From Paraburkholderia humisilvae (GTDB taxonomy: Bacteria > Pseudomonadota > Gammaproteobacteria > Burkholderiales > Burkholderiaceae), in contig NZ_CADIKH010000002.1 of NCBI RefSeq assembly GCF_902859855.1, positions 62,001-126,000 on the forward strand: a stretch of DNA of 64,000 bases, written 5' to 3'. This document shows positions 9,081-18,553 of the stretch, piece after piece. Both the position numbers and the translations under genes were made by a program. How positions within the stretch are numbered: the first letter of the stretch is position 1; each line of letters begins with the position of its first letter. Below the pieces are notes generated by a model. That model ran no database searches. It had not been told where the DNA came from and worked only from the letters and a program-made list of their open reading frames with translations.

Positions 9081-10496
9081 ATGAGTAAATCCGTGGCCGA
9101 CGTCATGCAGCTCGTCAAGGACGAGGACGTCAAGTTTGTCGACTTCCGTTTCACCGACACGCGCGGTAAGGAACAGCACGTTTCGGTGCCGGTGTCGGCA
9201 TTCGATGACGACAAGTTCGAAAGCGGCCATGCGTTCGACGGTTCCTCGATCGCCGGCTGGAAGGGCATCGAAGCGTCGGACATGCTGCTCGTGCCGGATC
9301 CGGACACCGCCTTCGTCGACCCGTTCTACGAAGAATCGACGCTCGTGCTGACCTGCGACGTGATCGAGCCGTCGGACGGCAAGGGGTACGAACGTGATCC
9401 GCGCTCGCTGGCAAAGCGCGCCGAAGCGTACCTGAAGAGCACCGGTCTGGGCGACACCGCATTCTTCGGTCCGGAACCCGAGTTCTTTATTTTCGACTCG
9501 GTGCAATGGAGCAGCGATATGTCGGGCTGCTTCGTGAAGATCGGCTCGGAGGAAGCACCGTGGTCGTCGGCGAAGGAATTCGAAGGCGGCAACACCGGCC
9601 ACCGTCCGGGTCCGAAGGGCGGCTACTTCCCGGTTGCTCCGGTCGATACGTTCCAGGACATGCGTTCGGAAATGTGTCTGCTGCTCGAGCAGATCGGCAT
9701 TCCGGTCGAAGTGCACCACCACGAAGTGGCGGGCCAGGGCCAGAATGAAATCGGCACGAAGTTCTCGACGCTCGTGCAGCGCGCGGACTGGACGCAGAAC
9801 CTGAAGTACATCGTGCACAACGTCGCGCACACGTACGGCAAGACGGCGACCTTCATGCCGAAGCCGGTGGTCGGCGATAACGGCTCGGGCATGCACGTGC
9901 ACCAGTCGATCTGGAAGGATGGCCAGAACCTGTTCGCAGGCAACGGCTATGCTGGCCTGTCGGAATTCGCGCTGTACTACATCGGCGGCATCATCAAGCA
10001 CGCTCGCGCGTTGAACGCGATCTCGAACCCGACGACGAACTCGTACAAGCGTCTCGTGCCGCACTTCGAAGCGCCGGTGAAGCTCGCCTACTCGGCGCGC
10101 AACCGTTCGGCATCGATCCGTATTCCGCACGTGAGCAATCCGAAGGGCCGCCGTATCGAAACGCGCTTCCCGGACCCGATGGCGAACCCGTACCTGCTGT
10201 TCTCGGCGCTGATGATGGCGGGTCTCGATGGCGTGCAGAACAAGATTCATCCGGGCGAAGCCGCTGACAAGAACCTGTACGACCTGCCGCCGGAAGAGGA
10301 TGCCAAGATCCCGACCGTGTGTGCCGGCCTCGATCAGGCGCTCGAAGCGCTCGACAAGGACCGCGAGTTCCTGACGCGCGGCGGCGTGTTCACCGACGGC
10401 ATGCTCGACGCCTACCTCGAACTGAAGGAAGCGGAACTGCAGCGCGTTCGCATGACCACGCACCCGGTCGAATTCGAACTGTACTACTCGCTGTAA
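9081..10496 (+). CDS. glnA: Glutamine synthetase, type I
   Basis: The protein has 471 residues, the standard length for adenylylatable GSI-beta. It forms a cytoplasmic dodecamer that makes glutamine from glutamate, ammonia and ATP. Visible signatures are [34 protein letters not shown] and the C-terminal FELYYSL. Tyr400 within NLYDLPPEE is the adenylylation site, so activity should be controlled by GlnE. Transcription is probably driven by the sigma54 promoter, and a strong terminator separates it from ntrB. Confidence 0.98.
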   Translation: MSKSVADVMQLVKDEDVKFVDFRFTDTRGKEQHVSVPVSAFDDDKFESGHAFDGSSIAGWKGIEASDMLLVPDPDTAFVDPFYEESTLVLTCDVIEPSDGKGYERDPRSLAKRAEAYLKSTGLGDTAFFGPEPEFFIFDSVQWSSDMSGCFVKIGSEEAPWSSAKEFEGGNTGHRPGPKGGYFPVAPVDTFQDMRSEMCLLLEQIGIPVEVHHHEVAGQGQNEIGTKFSTLVQRADWTQNLKYIVHNVAHTYGKTATFMPKPVVGDNGSGMHVHQSIWKDGQNLFAGNGYAGLSEFALYYIGGIIKHARALNAISNPTTNSYKRLVPHFEAPVKLAYSARNRSASIRIPHVSNPKGRRIETRFPDPMANPYLLFSALMMAGLDGVQNKIHPGEAADKNLYDLPPEEDAKIPTVCAGLDQALEALDKDREFLTRGGVFTDGMLDAYLELKEAELQRVRMTTHPVEFELYYSL

Positions 10497-10560
10497 GCGG
10501 CGATGCGCTTCGCCGCAGGTCGGCGAAGCGCGCGTCCCACGCTCGCGATTAGAAGGACCC

Positions 10561-10586
10561 AAGGGACGGCGCTGCCGTCCCTTTTT
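10561..10586 (+). terminator. Rho-independent terminator after glnA
   Basis: A 10-bp stem (10561-10570 with 10574-10583) has a 3-nt loop GCT and runs into TTTTT. It lies between glnA and ntrB, so most glnA transcripts should stop here and ntrBC be expressed at a lower level. Confidence 0.88.
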
Positions 10587-10660
10587 GTTGGGCCACGCGC
10601 AACGTTTGCGGCGCACGAGGCGTGCGCTTCTTCATCGTCTGATCCACGCCGGACTGCAAG

Positions 10661-11809
10661 ATGGTACTGAAGAATCTGATCAAGGCTAGAAAAGGGCACG
10701 GCCACGGCGAGCCGTTGTCGGAAGACGTGCAACTGGTCGAGTCCGGGTTGCTGCCGGGCTTCGAAGCGTTGCCGACGGTGGTGCTGGTACTGGAAAAGCG
10801 TACGCTGCGCGTGGCGTTTGCGAATCCTTCGGCCGAATCGATGCTCGAATTATCACGCCGGCAGCTTACGCAGATGGCATGGCACGACGTGTTTTCGAAT
10901 GCCGATGAATTGATGGAGACGATTGCCGCTATCGCCGATCATCGATTCAACGCGACGCATCTCGACGCGGTGCTCGAACGACCGGGTCATGAGCCGTTGC
11001 ACGTGCATGCGGTCGTCGGCTTTCTCGAAAGCGCGCAGGACTACGTGCTGCTCGAACTGTTCGAAAACGAACGGCATCTGCGCACCGACCGCGAGGAGCG
11101 GATTCATGATCTGACCGCGGTTAACAAGCAACTGATCCGCAATCTCGCGCACGAGATCAAGAACCCGCTAGGCGGCATCCGCGGCGCCGCGCAGTTGCTG
11201 GAGTTCGAACTCGGCGTGCGCGAGCGCGACGAGCTGCGCGAGTACACGCAGGTGGTGATCAAGGAGTCGGACCGGTTGCAGACGCTGGTCGATCGTCTGC
11301 TCGAACCGCACCGTCATCCGCATATCGTCGGCGACGTGAATATTCACGAGGTCTGCGAACGCGTGCGCGCGGTGATTCTCGCGGAGTTTCCGCGCGGGCT
11401 CACGGTCGTGCGCGACTACGACGTGAGCGTGCCGGACTTGCGCGGCGACAAGGAGCAATTGATCCAGGCGGTGCTGAATATCGTGCGCAATGCGGCGGAA
11501 GCGTTGCGCGAGAGGATCTCGCAGGGCGATGCGCGCATTGAATTGCGTACGCGCGTGGCACGCAAGGTGACGATCGCCAAGCGCTTGTGCAAGTTGGCAT
11601 TGGACTTGCATATCATCGACAACGGGCCGGGCATTCCCGAGGAGATTCGAGACCGCATCTTTTATCCGCTCGTGTCGGGGCGCGAGGACGGCAGTGGTCT
11701 CGGATTGACGCTCGCGCAGACTTTCGTGCAACAGCATGAAGGGCTGATCGAAGTGGAGAGCCGCCCGGGGCATACCGAGTTTCAGATATTGCTGCCGCTC
11801 GACTGCTAA
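10661..11809 (+). CDS. ntrB: Nitrogen regulation sensor histidine kinase NtrB (GlnL)
   Basis: The protein has 382 residues and no membrane segments, as expected for the cytosolic NtrB. An N-terminal PAS-like domain (about 35-135) precedes the HisKA H-box NLAHEIKNPLGG with phospho-acceptor His164. The HATPase domain has the N box (NIVRNAAEAL), DNGPGIPEEI and the G2 box GSGLGLTLAQ. It phosphorylates or dephosphorylates NtrC under PII control. It sits between glnA and ntrC, the classical order. Confidence 0.96.
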   Translation: MVLKNLIKARKGHGHGEPLSEDVQLVESGLLPGFEALPTVVLVLEKRTLRVAFANPSAESMLELSRRQLTQMAWHDVFSNADELMETIAAIADHRFNATHLDAVLERPGHEPLHVHAVVGFLESAQDYVLLELFENERHLRTDREERIHDLTAVNKQLIRNLAHEIKNPLGGIRGAAQLLEFELGVRERDELREYTQVVIKESDRLQTLVDRLLEPHRHPHIVGDVNIHEVCERVRAVILAEFPRGLTVVRDYDVSVPDLRGDKEQLIQAVLNIVRNAAEALRERISQGDARIELRTRVARKVTIAKRLCKLALDLHIIDNGPGIPEEIRDRIFYPLVSGREDGSGLGLTLAQTFVQQHEGLIEVESRPGHTEFQILLPLDC

Positions 11810-11890
11810 CCCGCATGTGCCACAAGCGCGCCACCGTGCAATGCGCGTCAATGCTGAGTGTGGCGCACCACAAGACTTCTGACGACCTAT

Positions 11891-13417
11891 ATGAAGCCGA
11901 TCTGGATAGTAGACGACGACCAATCGATCCGTTGGGTACTTGAAAAAGCGCTCGCGCGCGAGAACTTCGCGACGCGCAGCTTTGCGAACGTGCGTGAAGC
12001 AGCGGGCGCACTCGAGCACGACAGTCCGCAAGTGCTCGTATCCGATATCCGGATGCCGGGCGGCTCCGGGCTCGAATTGCTGCAGACTGTGCGAGACCGC
12101 GTGCCTGGCCTGCCGGTCATTATCATGACCGCCTTTTCGGACCTCGATAGCGCAGTGGCCGCGTTTCAGGGCGGCGCGTTCGAGTATCTTGCGAAGCCGT
12201 TCGATGTCGACAAGGCGGTCGAGCTGATCCGGCGCGCGGTCGACGAAAGCATGCGCGGCGAGCATACGTGGGACGAACGCGTGCCCGAGGCGCCGGAGAT
12301 GCTGGGCCAGGCGCCTGCGATGCAGGATATGTTCCGCGCGATCGGGCGGCTGTCGCATTCGGCGGCCACCGTGCTCATTACCGGCGAATCAGGCACCGGT
12401 AAGGAACTCGTCGCGCGCGCGTTGCACCGACATAGCCCACGCGCGAGCGGCCCCTTCATCGCGTTGAACACGGCAGCCATCCCGAAGGATCTGCTGGAAT
12501 CCGAACTATTTGGCCATGAACGCGGCGCATTCACCGGCGCGCAGGCGATGCGCCAGGGACGCTTCGAGCAGGCCGAGAACGGCACGCTGTTTCTCGATGA
12601 AATCGGCGATATGCCGTTCGATCTGCAGACCCGACTATTGCGGGTGCTGTCGGATGGGCAGTTTTATCGGGTCGGCGGGCATAACCCGTTGCGCGCGAAC
12701 GTGCGCGTCATCGCGGCGACGCATCAGAACCTCGAAGCGCGCGTGCGGCAAGGGTTGTTTCGCGAGGACTTGTATCACCGGCTCAATGTGATCCGGCTGC
12801 GCTTGCCGGCGTTGCGTGAGCGCAGCGAGGACATTCCGTTGTTGACGCGGCATTTCCTGCAGAAGAGTGCGCGCGATCTGGGCGTCGAACCGAAACGCGT
12901 ATCGGACGAGGCGCTTGCTTATCTGACGTCGTTGCCGTTTCCGGGGAACGTGCGGCAGCTCGAAAATCTCGCGAACTGGCTAACCGTGATGGCGCCTGCG
13001 CAGACGATTGAGATTAAAGACCTGCCGCCGGATCTGGTATCGACGCAACAGTCGCCGGTTGAAGCGGCGAGTGGCGCTGTGCTGACAGGGGGCGCGGCGG
13101 ATGTTGCCGCGGTCAATGGTGTGGGGGCAAGCGCCACCTCCGCGCACACGGGTGGAGTGGTGGTGACGCCTGGTGTGGCGTCGACGGCGTCGGCGTCCGC
13201 GAGCGCGTGGGAAGGCGGTTTGCGTACTGAAGTTGCGCGGTTGCTGCGCGAGAATTCGCCGGATGTGATGGACGAGTTGTCGCGCCGTTTCGAAGCCGCG
13301 GTGATACGCGAAGCGCTCGATTTCACGCGTGGACGGAAAGTCGAGGCGGCGGAGCGGCTGGGCATCGGCCGCAATACGATTACGCGCAAGATTCAGGAGT
13401 TGAATCTCGAGCCTTGA
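11891..13417 (+). CDS. ntrC: Nitrogen regulation response regulator NtrC (GlnG)
   Basis: The start is placed at ATG 11891 (MKPIWIVDDDQS), giving 508 residues; an upstream open frame is not needed. The receiver domain has phospho-acceptor Asp52 in SDIRMPGGSG. The sigma54-interacting AAA+ domain has Walker A GESGTGKE (about 163-171), GAFTGA (about 212-217), and Walker B LFLDEIGDM. A Fis-type helix-turn-helix closes the protein (AAERLGIGRNTITRKI). A low-complexity Ala/Gly/Val/Thr linker of about 60 residues sits before the DNA-binding domain. It activates sigma54 promoters such as that of glnA. Confidence 0.97.
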   Translation: MKPIWIVDDDQSIRWVLEKALARENFATRSFANVREAAGALEHDSPQVLVSDIRMPGGSGLELLQTVRDRVPGLPVIIMTAFSDLDSAVAAFQGGAFEYLAKPFDVDKAVELIRRAVDESMRGEHTWDERVPEAPEMLGQAPAMQDMFRAIGRLSHSAATVLITGESGTGKELVARALHRHSPRASGPFIALNTAAIPKDLLESELFGHERGAFTGAQAMRQGRFEQAENGTLFLDEIGDMPFDLQTRLLRVLSDGQFYRVGGHNPLRANVRVIAATHQNLEARVRQGLFREDLYHRLNVIRLRLPALRERSEDIPLLTRHFLQKSARDLGVEPKRVSDEALAYLTSLPFPGNVRQLENLANWLTVMAPAQTIEIKDLPPDLVSTQQSPVEAASGAVLTGGAADVAAVNGVGASATSAHTGGVVVTPGVASTASASASAWEGGLRTEVARLLRENSPDVMDELSRRFEAAVIREALDFTRGRKVEAAERLGIGRNTITRKIQELNLEP

Positions 13418-13444
13418 TGGTTCTTCACGCGCAAGCAGCAGACG

Positions 13445-13478
13445 GCGGCTCGATGGATGGCTCCATCGAGCCGCTTTT
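13445..13478 (+). terminator. Rho-independent terminator after ntrC
   Basis: A perfect 13-bp stem (13445-13457 with 13462-13474) has a TGGC loop and is followed by TTTT. It lies between ntrC and the convergent xthA and reaches the xthA stop codon. Confidence 0.88.
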
Positions 13479-14254
13479 CATTCAGTGAGCGCAACGACTG
13501 GCGCGTGATCGGACGGTTGGTCCCATTTGCGCGGCGTCTTGTCGACGTCGCAATGCGTGCAGCTTTCCGCAAGCGGCTTCGACAGCAGGATATGGTCGAT
13601 GCGTAGGCCCGCGTTGCGGCGGAACGCGAGCATCCGGTAGTCCCACCACGTGAAGGTTTTCTCGGGCTGATCGAACAGTCGGAACGAATCGACGAGGCCC
13701 AGTTCGATCAGACGCGCGAAGCTCGCGCGCTCTTCGGGCGATACGAGGTTCTGGCCTTCCCAGGCATTCGGGTCGTGCACGTCGCGGTCTTCCGGCGCGA
13801 TGTTGTAGTCGCCGAGCAGCGCGAGCTTCGGATGCTGTGCGAGTTCGCTCGCGATCCAATCGTGCATCGCGTCGAGCCAGCGCAGCTTGTACGCGAACTT
13901 GTCGGTGCCTGGGGCCTGGCCATTCGGAAAGTACGCGCTAATCACGCGGATGCCATTGATGGTTGCGGCAATCACGCGTTGTTGTGAATCCTCGAAGCCG
14001 GGAATGTTTCGCACAATCGTCGCTTCGTCCACCTGCAGGCCGTTTCGCACGAGAATGCCGACGCCGTTATATGTCTTCTGGCCGGCGAACCAGCTGCGAT
14101 AGCCCTTTTCCTCGAGCTCCGCGCGCGGGAATTTTTCGTCGGGCAGCTTGAGCTCCTGAAGACACAGCACGTCGGCCTGACTCAGTTCGAGCCAGTCGAT
14201 CACGTGCTGCTGACGGACCTTCAGCGAGTTGACGTTCCAGGTGGCTAACTTCAT
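13478..14254 (-). CDS. xthA: Exodeoxyribonuclease III
   Basis: The protein has 258 residues of the endonuclease/exonuclease/phosphatase fold. Motifs in order are TWNVNSLKVR, LCLQELKLPD (metal-binding Glu), NGVGILV, GDYNIAPEDRDVHDP (catalytic Asp/Asn), FTWWDYR and the C-terminal SDHAPVVA. It acts in base excision repair as an AP endonuclease and 3'-5' exonuclease. It is convergent with ntrC. Confidence 0.96.
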   Translation of the reverse strand: MKLATWNVNSLKVRQQHVIDWLELSQADVLCLQELKLPDEKFPRAELEEKGYRSWFAGQKTYNGVGILVRNGLQVDEATIVRNIPGFEDSQQRVIAATINGIRVISAYFPNGQAPGTDKFAYKLRWLDAMHDWIASELAQHPKLALLGDYNIAPEDRDVHDPNAWEGQNLVSPEERASFARLIELGLVDSFRLFDQPEKTFTWWDYRMLAFRRNAGLRIDHILLSKPLAESCTHCDVDKTPRKWDQPSDHAPVVALTE

Positions 14255-14441
14255 TGCTGTTCTCGTTGATGTAGGGGCGACGGCGGGAAACGCGCGCGCT
14301 ATGGCGTGTTGAGTGGGACTCGATACATCCGAATCTTACCGCGATCAGGTGGGGAGACCGTCGAAGGTCGTTTGATCAGGCACGCTGGCACGTGTGTTCG
14401 CGTGTTCTTCTCATTCTTTTGCGAAGAATCCGAATTTTGGT

Positions 14442-14471
14442 TTGACGAATTGCAGACTGATTCAGTACAAT
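14442..14471 (+). promoter_or_regulatory. Sigma70-type promoter of tRNA-fMet
   Basis: TTGACG (14442-14447) and TACAAT (14466-14471) are separated by 18 bases. The predicted start lies only a few bases before the mature tRNA 5' end at 14485. Confidence 0.65.
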
Positions 14472-14484
14472 TCGCTTCCTCTGA

Positions 14485-14561
<77 letters not shown>

Positions 14562-14664
14562 AGTGCAGCAAGCTTTCTAGCCGGTTTATATACCCAGTGA
14601 AACTTGTCCCGTTGTTCGTTTAGGGCAATCCTGGCGCATTTTGGGCGAACTCTCGCCACTCGTG

Positions 14665-14688
14665 AACCCGCCCTGTGCGGGTTTTTTG
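14665..14688 (+). terminator. Rho-independent terminator downstream of tRNA-fMet
   Basis: A 7-bp stem (AACCCGC, 14665-14671, with GCGGGTT, 14677-14683) has a CCTGT loop and runs into a T tract to 14687. It ends the tRNA transcript. Confidence 0.85.
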
Positions 14689-14758
14689 TTGCCCGTCCGT
14701 TTTACGTGTACCTGCGCTACGCGTACGGACCATCTGGTGTCCTGATGGTTTGTCCGGG

Positions 14759-14974
14759 TCACACTTCAACCTGAAACGTCATCGAACGAGCCACCAAACC
14801 GGCGACCGGTGCGTCCCTGCCTGTGTCAATTCCTGCACTCGTCAGACACCAGAAAAAGATCTGGCCTGCCGCGTCGAGCCGTCCAGTTGAAGTGGCCGTC
14901 CACCCCGGATTCGCTGGGGCGATCCCGAATCCGTCAGTGTCGAACAGTTCGATGCGCACACAACTACCTGTCAT
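14759..14974 (-). pseudogene. Possible C-terminal gene fragment, unidentified
   Basis: A 71-residue frame (MTGSCVRIELFDTDGFG...) has a protein-like composition and ends VARSMTFQVEV. It has no clear ribosome binding site. I do not recognise the family. It looks like the tail of a larger protein or a decayed gene in the accessory patch behind tRNA-fMet. The coding call is tentative. Confidence 0.25.
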
Positions 14975-14995
14975 TGAGCGAGCGTGAGGACGACA

Positions 14996-15079
14996 ATGAA
15001 GAAATCGCAATCTCCGAAGAACCCAACAGACAACCGCGTGCAAACGAACGCTATACGCGGCTTCCAATGTCGTCGCTGA
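14996..15079 (+). CDS. Short peptide ORF with strong ribosome binding site
   Basis: ATG 14996 is preceded by GTGAGGA (14984-14990) at good spacing. It encodes a basic 27-residue peptide beginning MKKSQSPKNPTDN and ending CRR before TGA 15077-15079. The same frame continues after the stop with protein-like sequence (TLRFPYWSQQFRANHAV), so this may be the start of a gene broken by a nonsense mutation rather than a true small peptide. No family is recognised. Confidence 0.3.
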   Translation: MKKSQSPKNPTDNRVQTNAIRGFQCRR

Positions 15080-15306
15080 ATCACTGCAACCGCTCAATCG
15101 AGCAGCTACGCTGCGGTTTCCTTACTGGTCGCAACAGTTCCGCGCAAACCATGCGGTCATGGACGCCGATCGCCGCGCCGAGCATACCCGATACGCGATT
15201 GAACGCGGATGAAGCATTGCGGCTAATGGAGGGAGGCGAATTACTATCCGACGCGTGCAACACGATGCTTTACTTTGGCGATTCGTCGAAAGTGAGTCAG
15301 ATTTAA
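15080..15306 (+). pseudogene. Remnant of a broken gene following the short ORF
   Basis: Two overlapping frames look partly coding. Frame 2 gives FPYWSQQFRANHAVMDADRR and runs to TGA in ...YAIERG. Frame 1 then gives DEALRLMEGGELLSDACNTM and ends at 15306. Joining them needs one frameshift near 15205. With the in-frame stop at 15077 this suggests a gene of about 100 codons with two lesions. The family is unknown. Confidence 0.3.
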
Positions 15307-15887
15307 ATCGGCAAAATGCAGGTGGAGTATACATCCTCTTAAAGTAAACTCATTTAAAATAATGGGCGTTTACCCCATCTTATAACAGAAAAATATTGAA
15401 AATAATGCATGCAATAATTATGATCGAAAATGCCGGGGCGCATGGACCACACTATGGTGATGGTGGCGATGTTGCACATGATTTATGAAATTAAGGAAGA
15501 ACCGTAGTTGCTTCGTCAGCATACATCCAGATCCTGATTAAATGAGTTATCAAACTTATTTTCTGGTTACCTCGGGCAGGCAAATCACGCGTGACTGCGG
15601 TTTACGGAATTCAAATTATCGCCGAATCCAGGCTCATTCACCTGACTGCGTTTATCAGACTCAGTGAAGTTTTGCGTTGTATAAATTAATTTGAGAAAAT
15701 ATTTTTGATGAAAGCTGTGCTTTCCCACATCATGCGCAAGAAATGGGGATATGCAGTATTTCCTTTATTTGATTGCCTGCGCGACGAAAGACTACCTGCG
15801 CCGTGAGGCCAGGTTCCATGCCCGGATTTGCGTTTTTCATCATGGCGTTCGGCGATCTCAATCGATATATCCTGCTCGGAGCCAGCA
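15307..15887. other. AT-rich non-coding stretch upstream of the fusion gene
   Basis: About 580 bases are strikingly AT-rich compared with the GC-rich surroundings (for example 15340-15430 and 15680-15720). I see no convincing gene. It must hold the promoter of the downstream fusion gene. Several -10-like hexamers exist (TATAAA near 15678), but none has a convincing -35 partner. Such composition is typical of horizontally acquired DNA. Confidence 0.6.
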
Positions 15888-18326
15888 ATGCATGACGCAG
15901 CGCCGCACCACTGCAAGACAGTATCGGACCAACAGTGGTCTCTAAGTACGTTCACGGAATTCTACGAGCGCGTCCTGGGCCCTCGGCTCTTTAAACCCTA
16001 CGGCGAACTGCTCGTCCGGGAGATTCGCAAGGACATACATCCAGAGCCCGCCCTCACGAGCGTCCTTGAGGTTGCTTGCGGGACCGGCCGCATCACCACC
16101 CATCTCTATGAAGACGTGGCCAAGCCATTGAACCTGCGGCTCGTCGCCACGGACCTTTCGAAAATCGCCATCGACATGGCCAGGAAAGTGGTCAGCGAGG
16201 ATCTTCGACGAAACGTCACCTTCCATTTCGACGTGGACATGGCGGACATGCCCTTCGCGGACAATAGCTTCGACATCGTCGTCTGCGGCTTCGGATTGAT
16301 GTTTCCTCCGGACAAGGCCCGGGTCGCCCGGGAGTTCAAGCGGGTGCTGCGTCCGGGAGGGAGGATCTACGGCACTGTCTTCCATTACAACGAGCTGTTC
16401 GACCTGGCTTGGCGGCAATCTCAGAAGCACTTCGGGACCCCCTCGGCCATCCTGGACGCGGCCCTCAGTCTGACCGACCCCACCGCGATCATTGACGCCT
16501 TCTCCCGTGAGGGGCTCTGTCGGGGCATTAGCGAGGTCGCAACCTCCTGCCCCCTGTCCTTCTTCCTGGACGACTCTGACACCCGCGAGTTTCTCTTCAA
16601 TGCCTGCATCCTCCTTGAGGAGTTCAACCAGTCCGACACACTCAGCCGGGAGAGGTATCTGAACGCGATGCTGCGGGAGATCCACGCGCAGGTCCCCACC
16701 CGAAGCTACCAGGTCAAGGCGTGGCTTTTGCGCGGGCAGGTCGATCAGGCCTGCAAGGAGTTCGTCGCTCTGAGCTCGCCACCCGATTTCTCAGCACTGA
16801 GCGCCTTCCGTCAGATGGCTCCGGAGGTCGTCGAGAATTGCGCGGACAGACCGCCGCTGCTCAGAGACTCGCAACTGATGCAGTCCTATCTAGTGATGAA
16901 GGCGGCCTTCCTGGTCGAGTATCCGAGGTATCCCGACGCCGAGGTCGAAGCGCTGCGCAGGAGCGATTTCTCACGACTGGATGCCCACCAGGCCACCTAC
17001 CTGGACCATGTGGGTGGCACGCTCGCCCCGGAGAGCCTCCTCGAGGAGGACTATCAGGTGCTCAAGAGCACGATTCTTGGCAACCCGCACAGCGGCTCAA
17101 AGTCCTCCGATGTGGCCTATAAGAAGGCCCGAGCGGAAATCTATCGGTACTTCCGGTGTGCGCCGGACGAGTACGAAATCATATTCACGCCCAACGCCAG
17201 CGGCGCCATCCGCCTGGTGGCGGAGTCATTCCCCTTCGATGGCCGCTCGCAGGTCCTGCTCACCAAGGACAACCACACCTCGGTCCACGGCCTTCGGGAG
17301 TACGCGAAGGCCAAGGGCGCCTCGGTAAAGTACATCCCGCTGGACAAGGATCTGCTGATCAACGGCAGCTCGATGCAGCGCGCGATCGCGAAGCTCGCCC
17401 CCGGACACTCGCACCTGCTGGCCTACCCTGCGCAGTCCAACGCCACGGGCGCGAGGCACGACCTGAAGTGGATTCAGCTCGCGCAACAGCGGGGCGCAAT
17501 GGTGCTTTGTGACGCGGCAGCACTCGTCCCTCAGTCCAGGCTGGATTGCTCAGTGCATCACCCGGATTTCATCGCGGTCTCCTTCTACAAGATTTTCGGC
17601 CATCCGACCGGAACCGGGTGCCTCATCGCCAGGAGGTCCTCGCTGCGCAAGCTGGCCCCGCCGTCTTTCGCGGGAGGGGCTGTGTGCTACTACTCGGGCC
17701 CTTGGTCTGCCACAGACCGGCTGCTGCGCTATGACGACGAGCAGCGGTTCGAGGTCGGCACGCCCAATTACGCGTCCTTCCATGCTATCGCACAGGGATT
17801 CGAGTTCATCTCCCGGCTAGGGCTTGAACACCTTGGCGCGCGCTCGACGGCGCTGGCGAGGTGGCTGGAGAAGCGGCTCCTGGAGTTGCGGCACGACGTC
17901 AGGAGCCAGACCCCGCTCTGCCGCATCTACGGGCCTCCGGCGGAGCACAAAGGCGCGACAGTCATGCTGAACTTCTTCGATTGCTACAACGCCATCTTCC
18001 CGCACGCGCTCGTCAAGCGGGTCGCCGAGTCCTTCGGCATCATTGTGCGCAACGGGTGCTTCTGCAATCTGGGCGCGGTGCAGCAGGCCACATACACCAC
18101 CGCCGGCGCGGAGCACTGCGAGCTCGACAAGAAGGAGAAGATCATCGACTGCAAGACCTTCGACGACAAGATTCTCAACAAGGGCAACTGCGGAGCCATC
18201 CGGGTCTCGTTCGGCCTCGGCTCGAACTTCCGGGACGCCTACTGCTTCTACCTGTTCGCGAAGTGCCTGCTGAACACCGAGTGCGCGGGGCTGGAGGACA
18301 CGCTGTCCCACTCGCTGGTGAACTGA
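15888..18326 (+). CDS. Fusion of SAM-dependent methyltransferase and MoCo-sulfurase-like NifS domain
   Basis: The start is ATG 15888, with GGAG six bases upstream, giving 812 residues. Residues about 15-220 form a class I methyltransferase: VLEVACGTGRITTHLY (motif I), VATDLSKIAIDMA, and FDIVVCGFGLMFPP with LRPGGRIYGTVF. Residues about 225-345 are an unrecognised linker. Residues about 350-800 form a class V PLP domain most like the NifS part of molybdenum cofactor sulfurase: ATYLDHVGGTLAPE, GNPHSGSKSS, the PLP-lysine loop VSFYKIFGHPTGTG, and the candidate persulfide cysteine in RNGCFCNLGAV. A late segment reads RVSFGLGSNFRDA. No MOSC domain follows, unlike true MoCo sulfurases. Codon use differs from neighbours, with frequent AGG Arg and TCC/CTC codons. 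No biosynthetic neighbours are present. Sulfur transfer coupled to methylation is an inference. Confidence 0.85.
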   Translation: MHDAAPHHCKTVSDQQWSLSTFTEFYERVLGPRLFKPYGELLVREIRKDIHPEPALTSVLEVACGTGRITTHLYEDVAKPLNLRLVATDLSKIAIDMARKVVSEDLRRNVTFHFDVDMADMPFADNSFDIVVCGFGLMFPPDKARVAREFKRVLRPGGRIYGTVFHYNELFDLAWRQSQKHFGTPSAILDAALSLTDPTAIIDAFSREGLCRGISEVATSCPLSFFLDDSDTREFLFNACILLEEFNQSDTLSRERYLNAMLREIHAQVPTRSYQVKAWLLRGQVDQACKEFVALSSPPDFSALSAFRQMAPEVVENCADRPPLLRDSQLMQSYLVMKAAFLVEYPRYPDAEVEALRRSDFSRLDAHQATYLDHVGGTLAPESLLEEDYQVLKSTILGNPHSGSKSSDVAYKKARAEIYRYFRCAPDEYEIIFTPNASGAIRLVAESFPFDGRSQVLLTKDNHTSVHGLREYAKAKGASVKYIPLDKDLLINGSSMQRAIAKLAPGHSHLLAYPAQSNATGARHDLKWIQLAQQRGAMVLCDAAALVPQSRLDCSVHHPDFIAVSFYKIFGHPTGTGCLIARRSSLRKLAPPSFAGGAVCYYSGPWSATDRLLRYDDEQRFEVGTPNYASFHAIAQGFEFISRLGLEHLGARSTALARWLEKRLLELRHDVRSQTPLCRIYGPPAEHKGATVMLNFFDCYNAIFPHALVKRVAESFGIIVRNGCFCNLGAVQQATYTTAGAEHCELDKKEKIIDCKTFDDKILNKGNCGAIRVSFGLGSNFRDAYCFYLFAKCLLNTECAGLEDTLSHSLVN

Positions 18327-18553
18327 CCACGCCGAGTCCCCCGTTGCGTTGTCTCTTCGCACTCCACCGAGGACTGTGGATCGTGCAGCCCGGGGCGCCA
18401 TCCCATAGCTGGACCGTCACCGCGCCGGCAGGTGTCGTTAAACAACACGAACCCCGCGCAGAGGAGGCTTTCCTCACCCCCATAGAATCGGCCAAAAATC
18501 GACCGACCACCCGTTTGATTTTGGTGCGCACATCGCCCGCGCTTGCAACGCCA

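Noticed and set aside
15686..15955. 89-codon minus-strand frame across the start of the fusion gene
   Set aside because: It overlaps the well-supported start and ribosome binding site of the fusion gene and has no motif.
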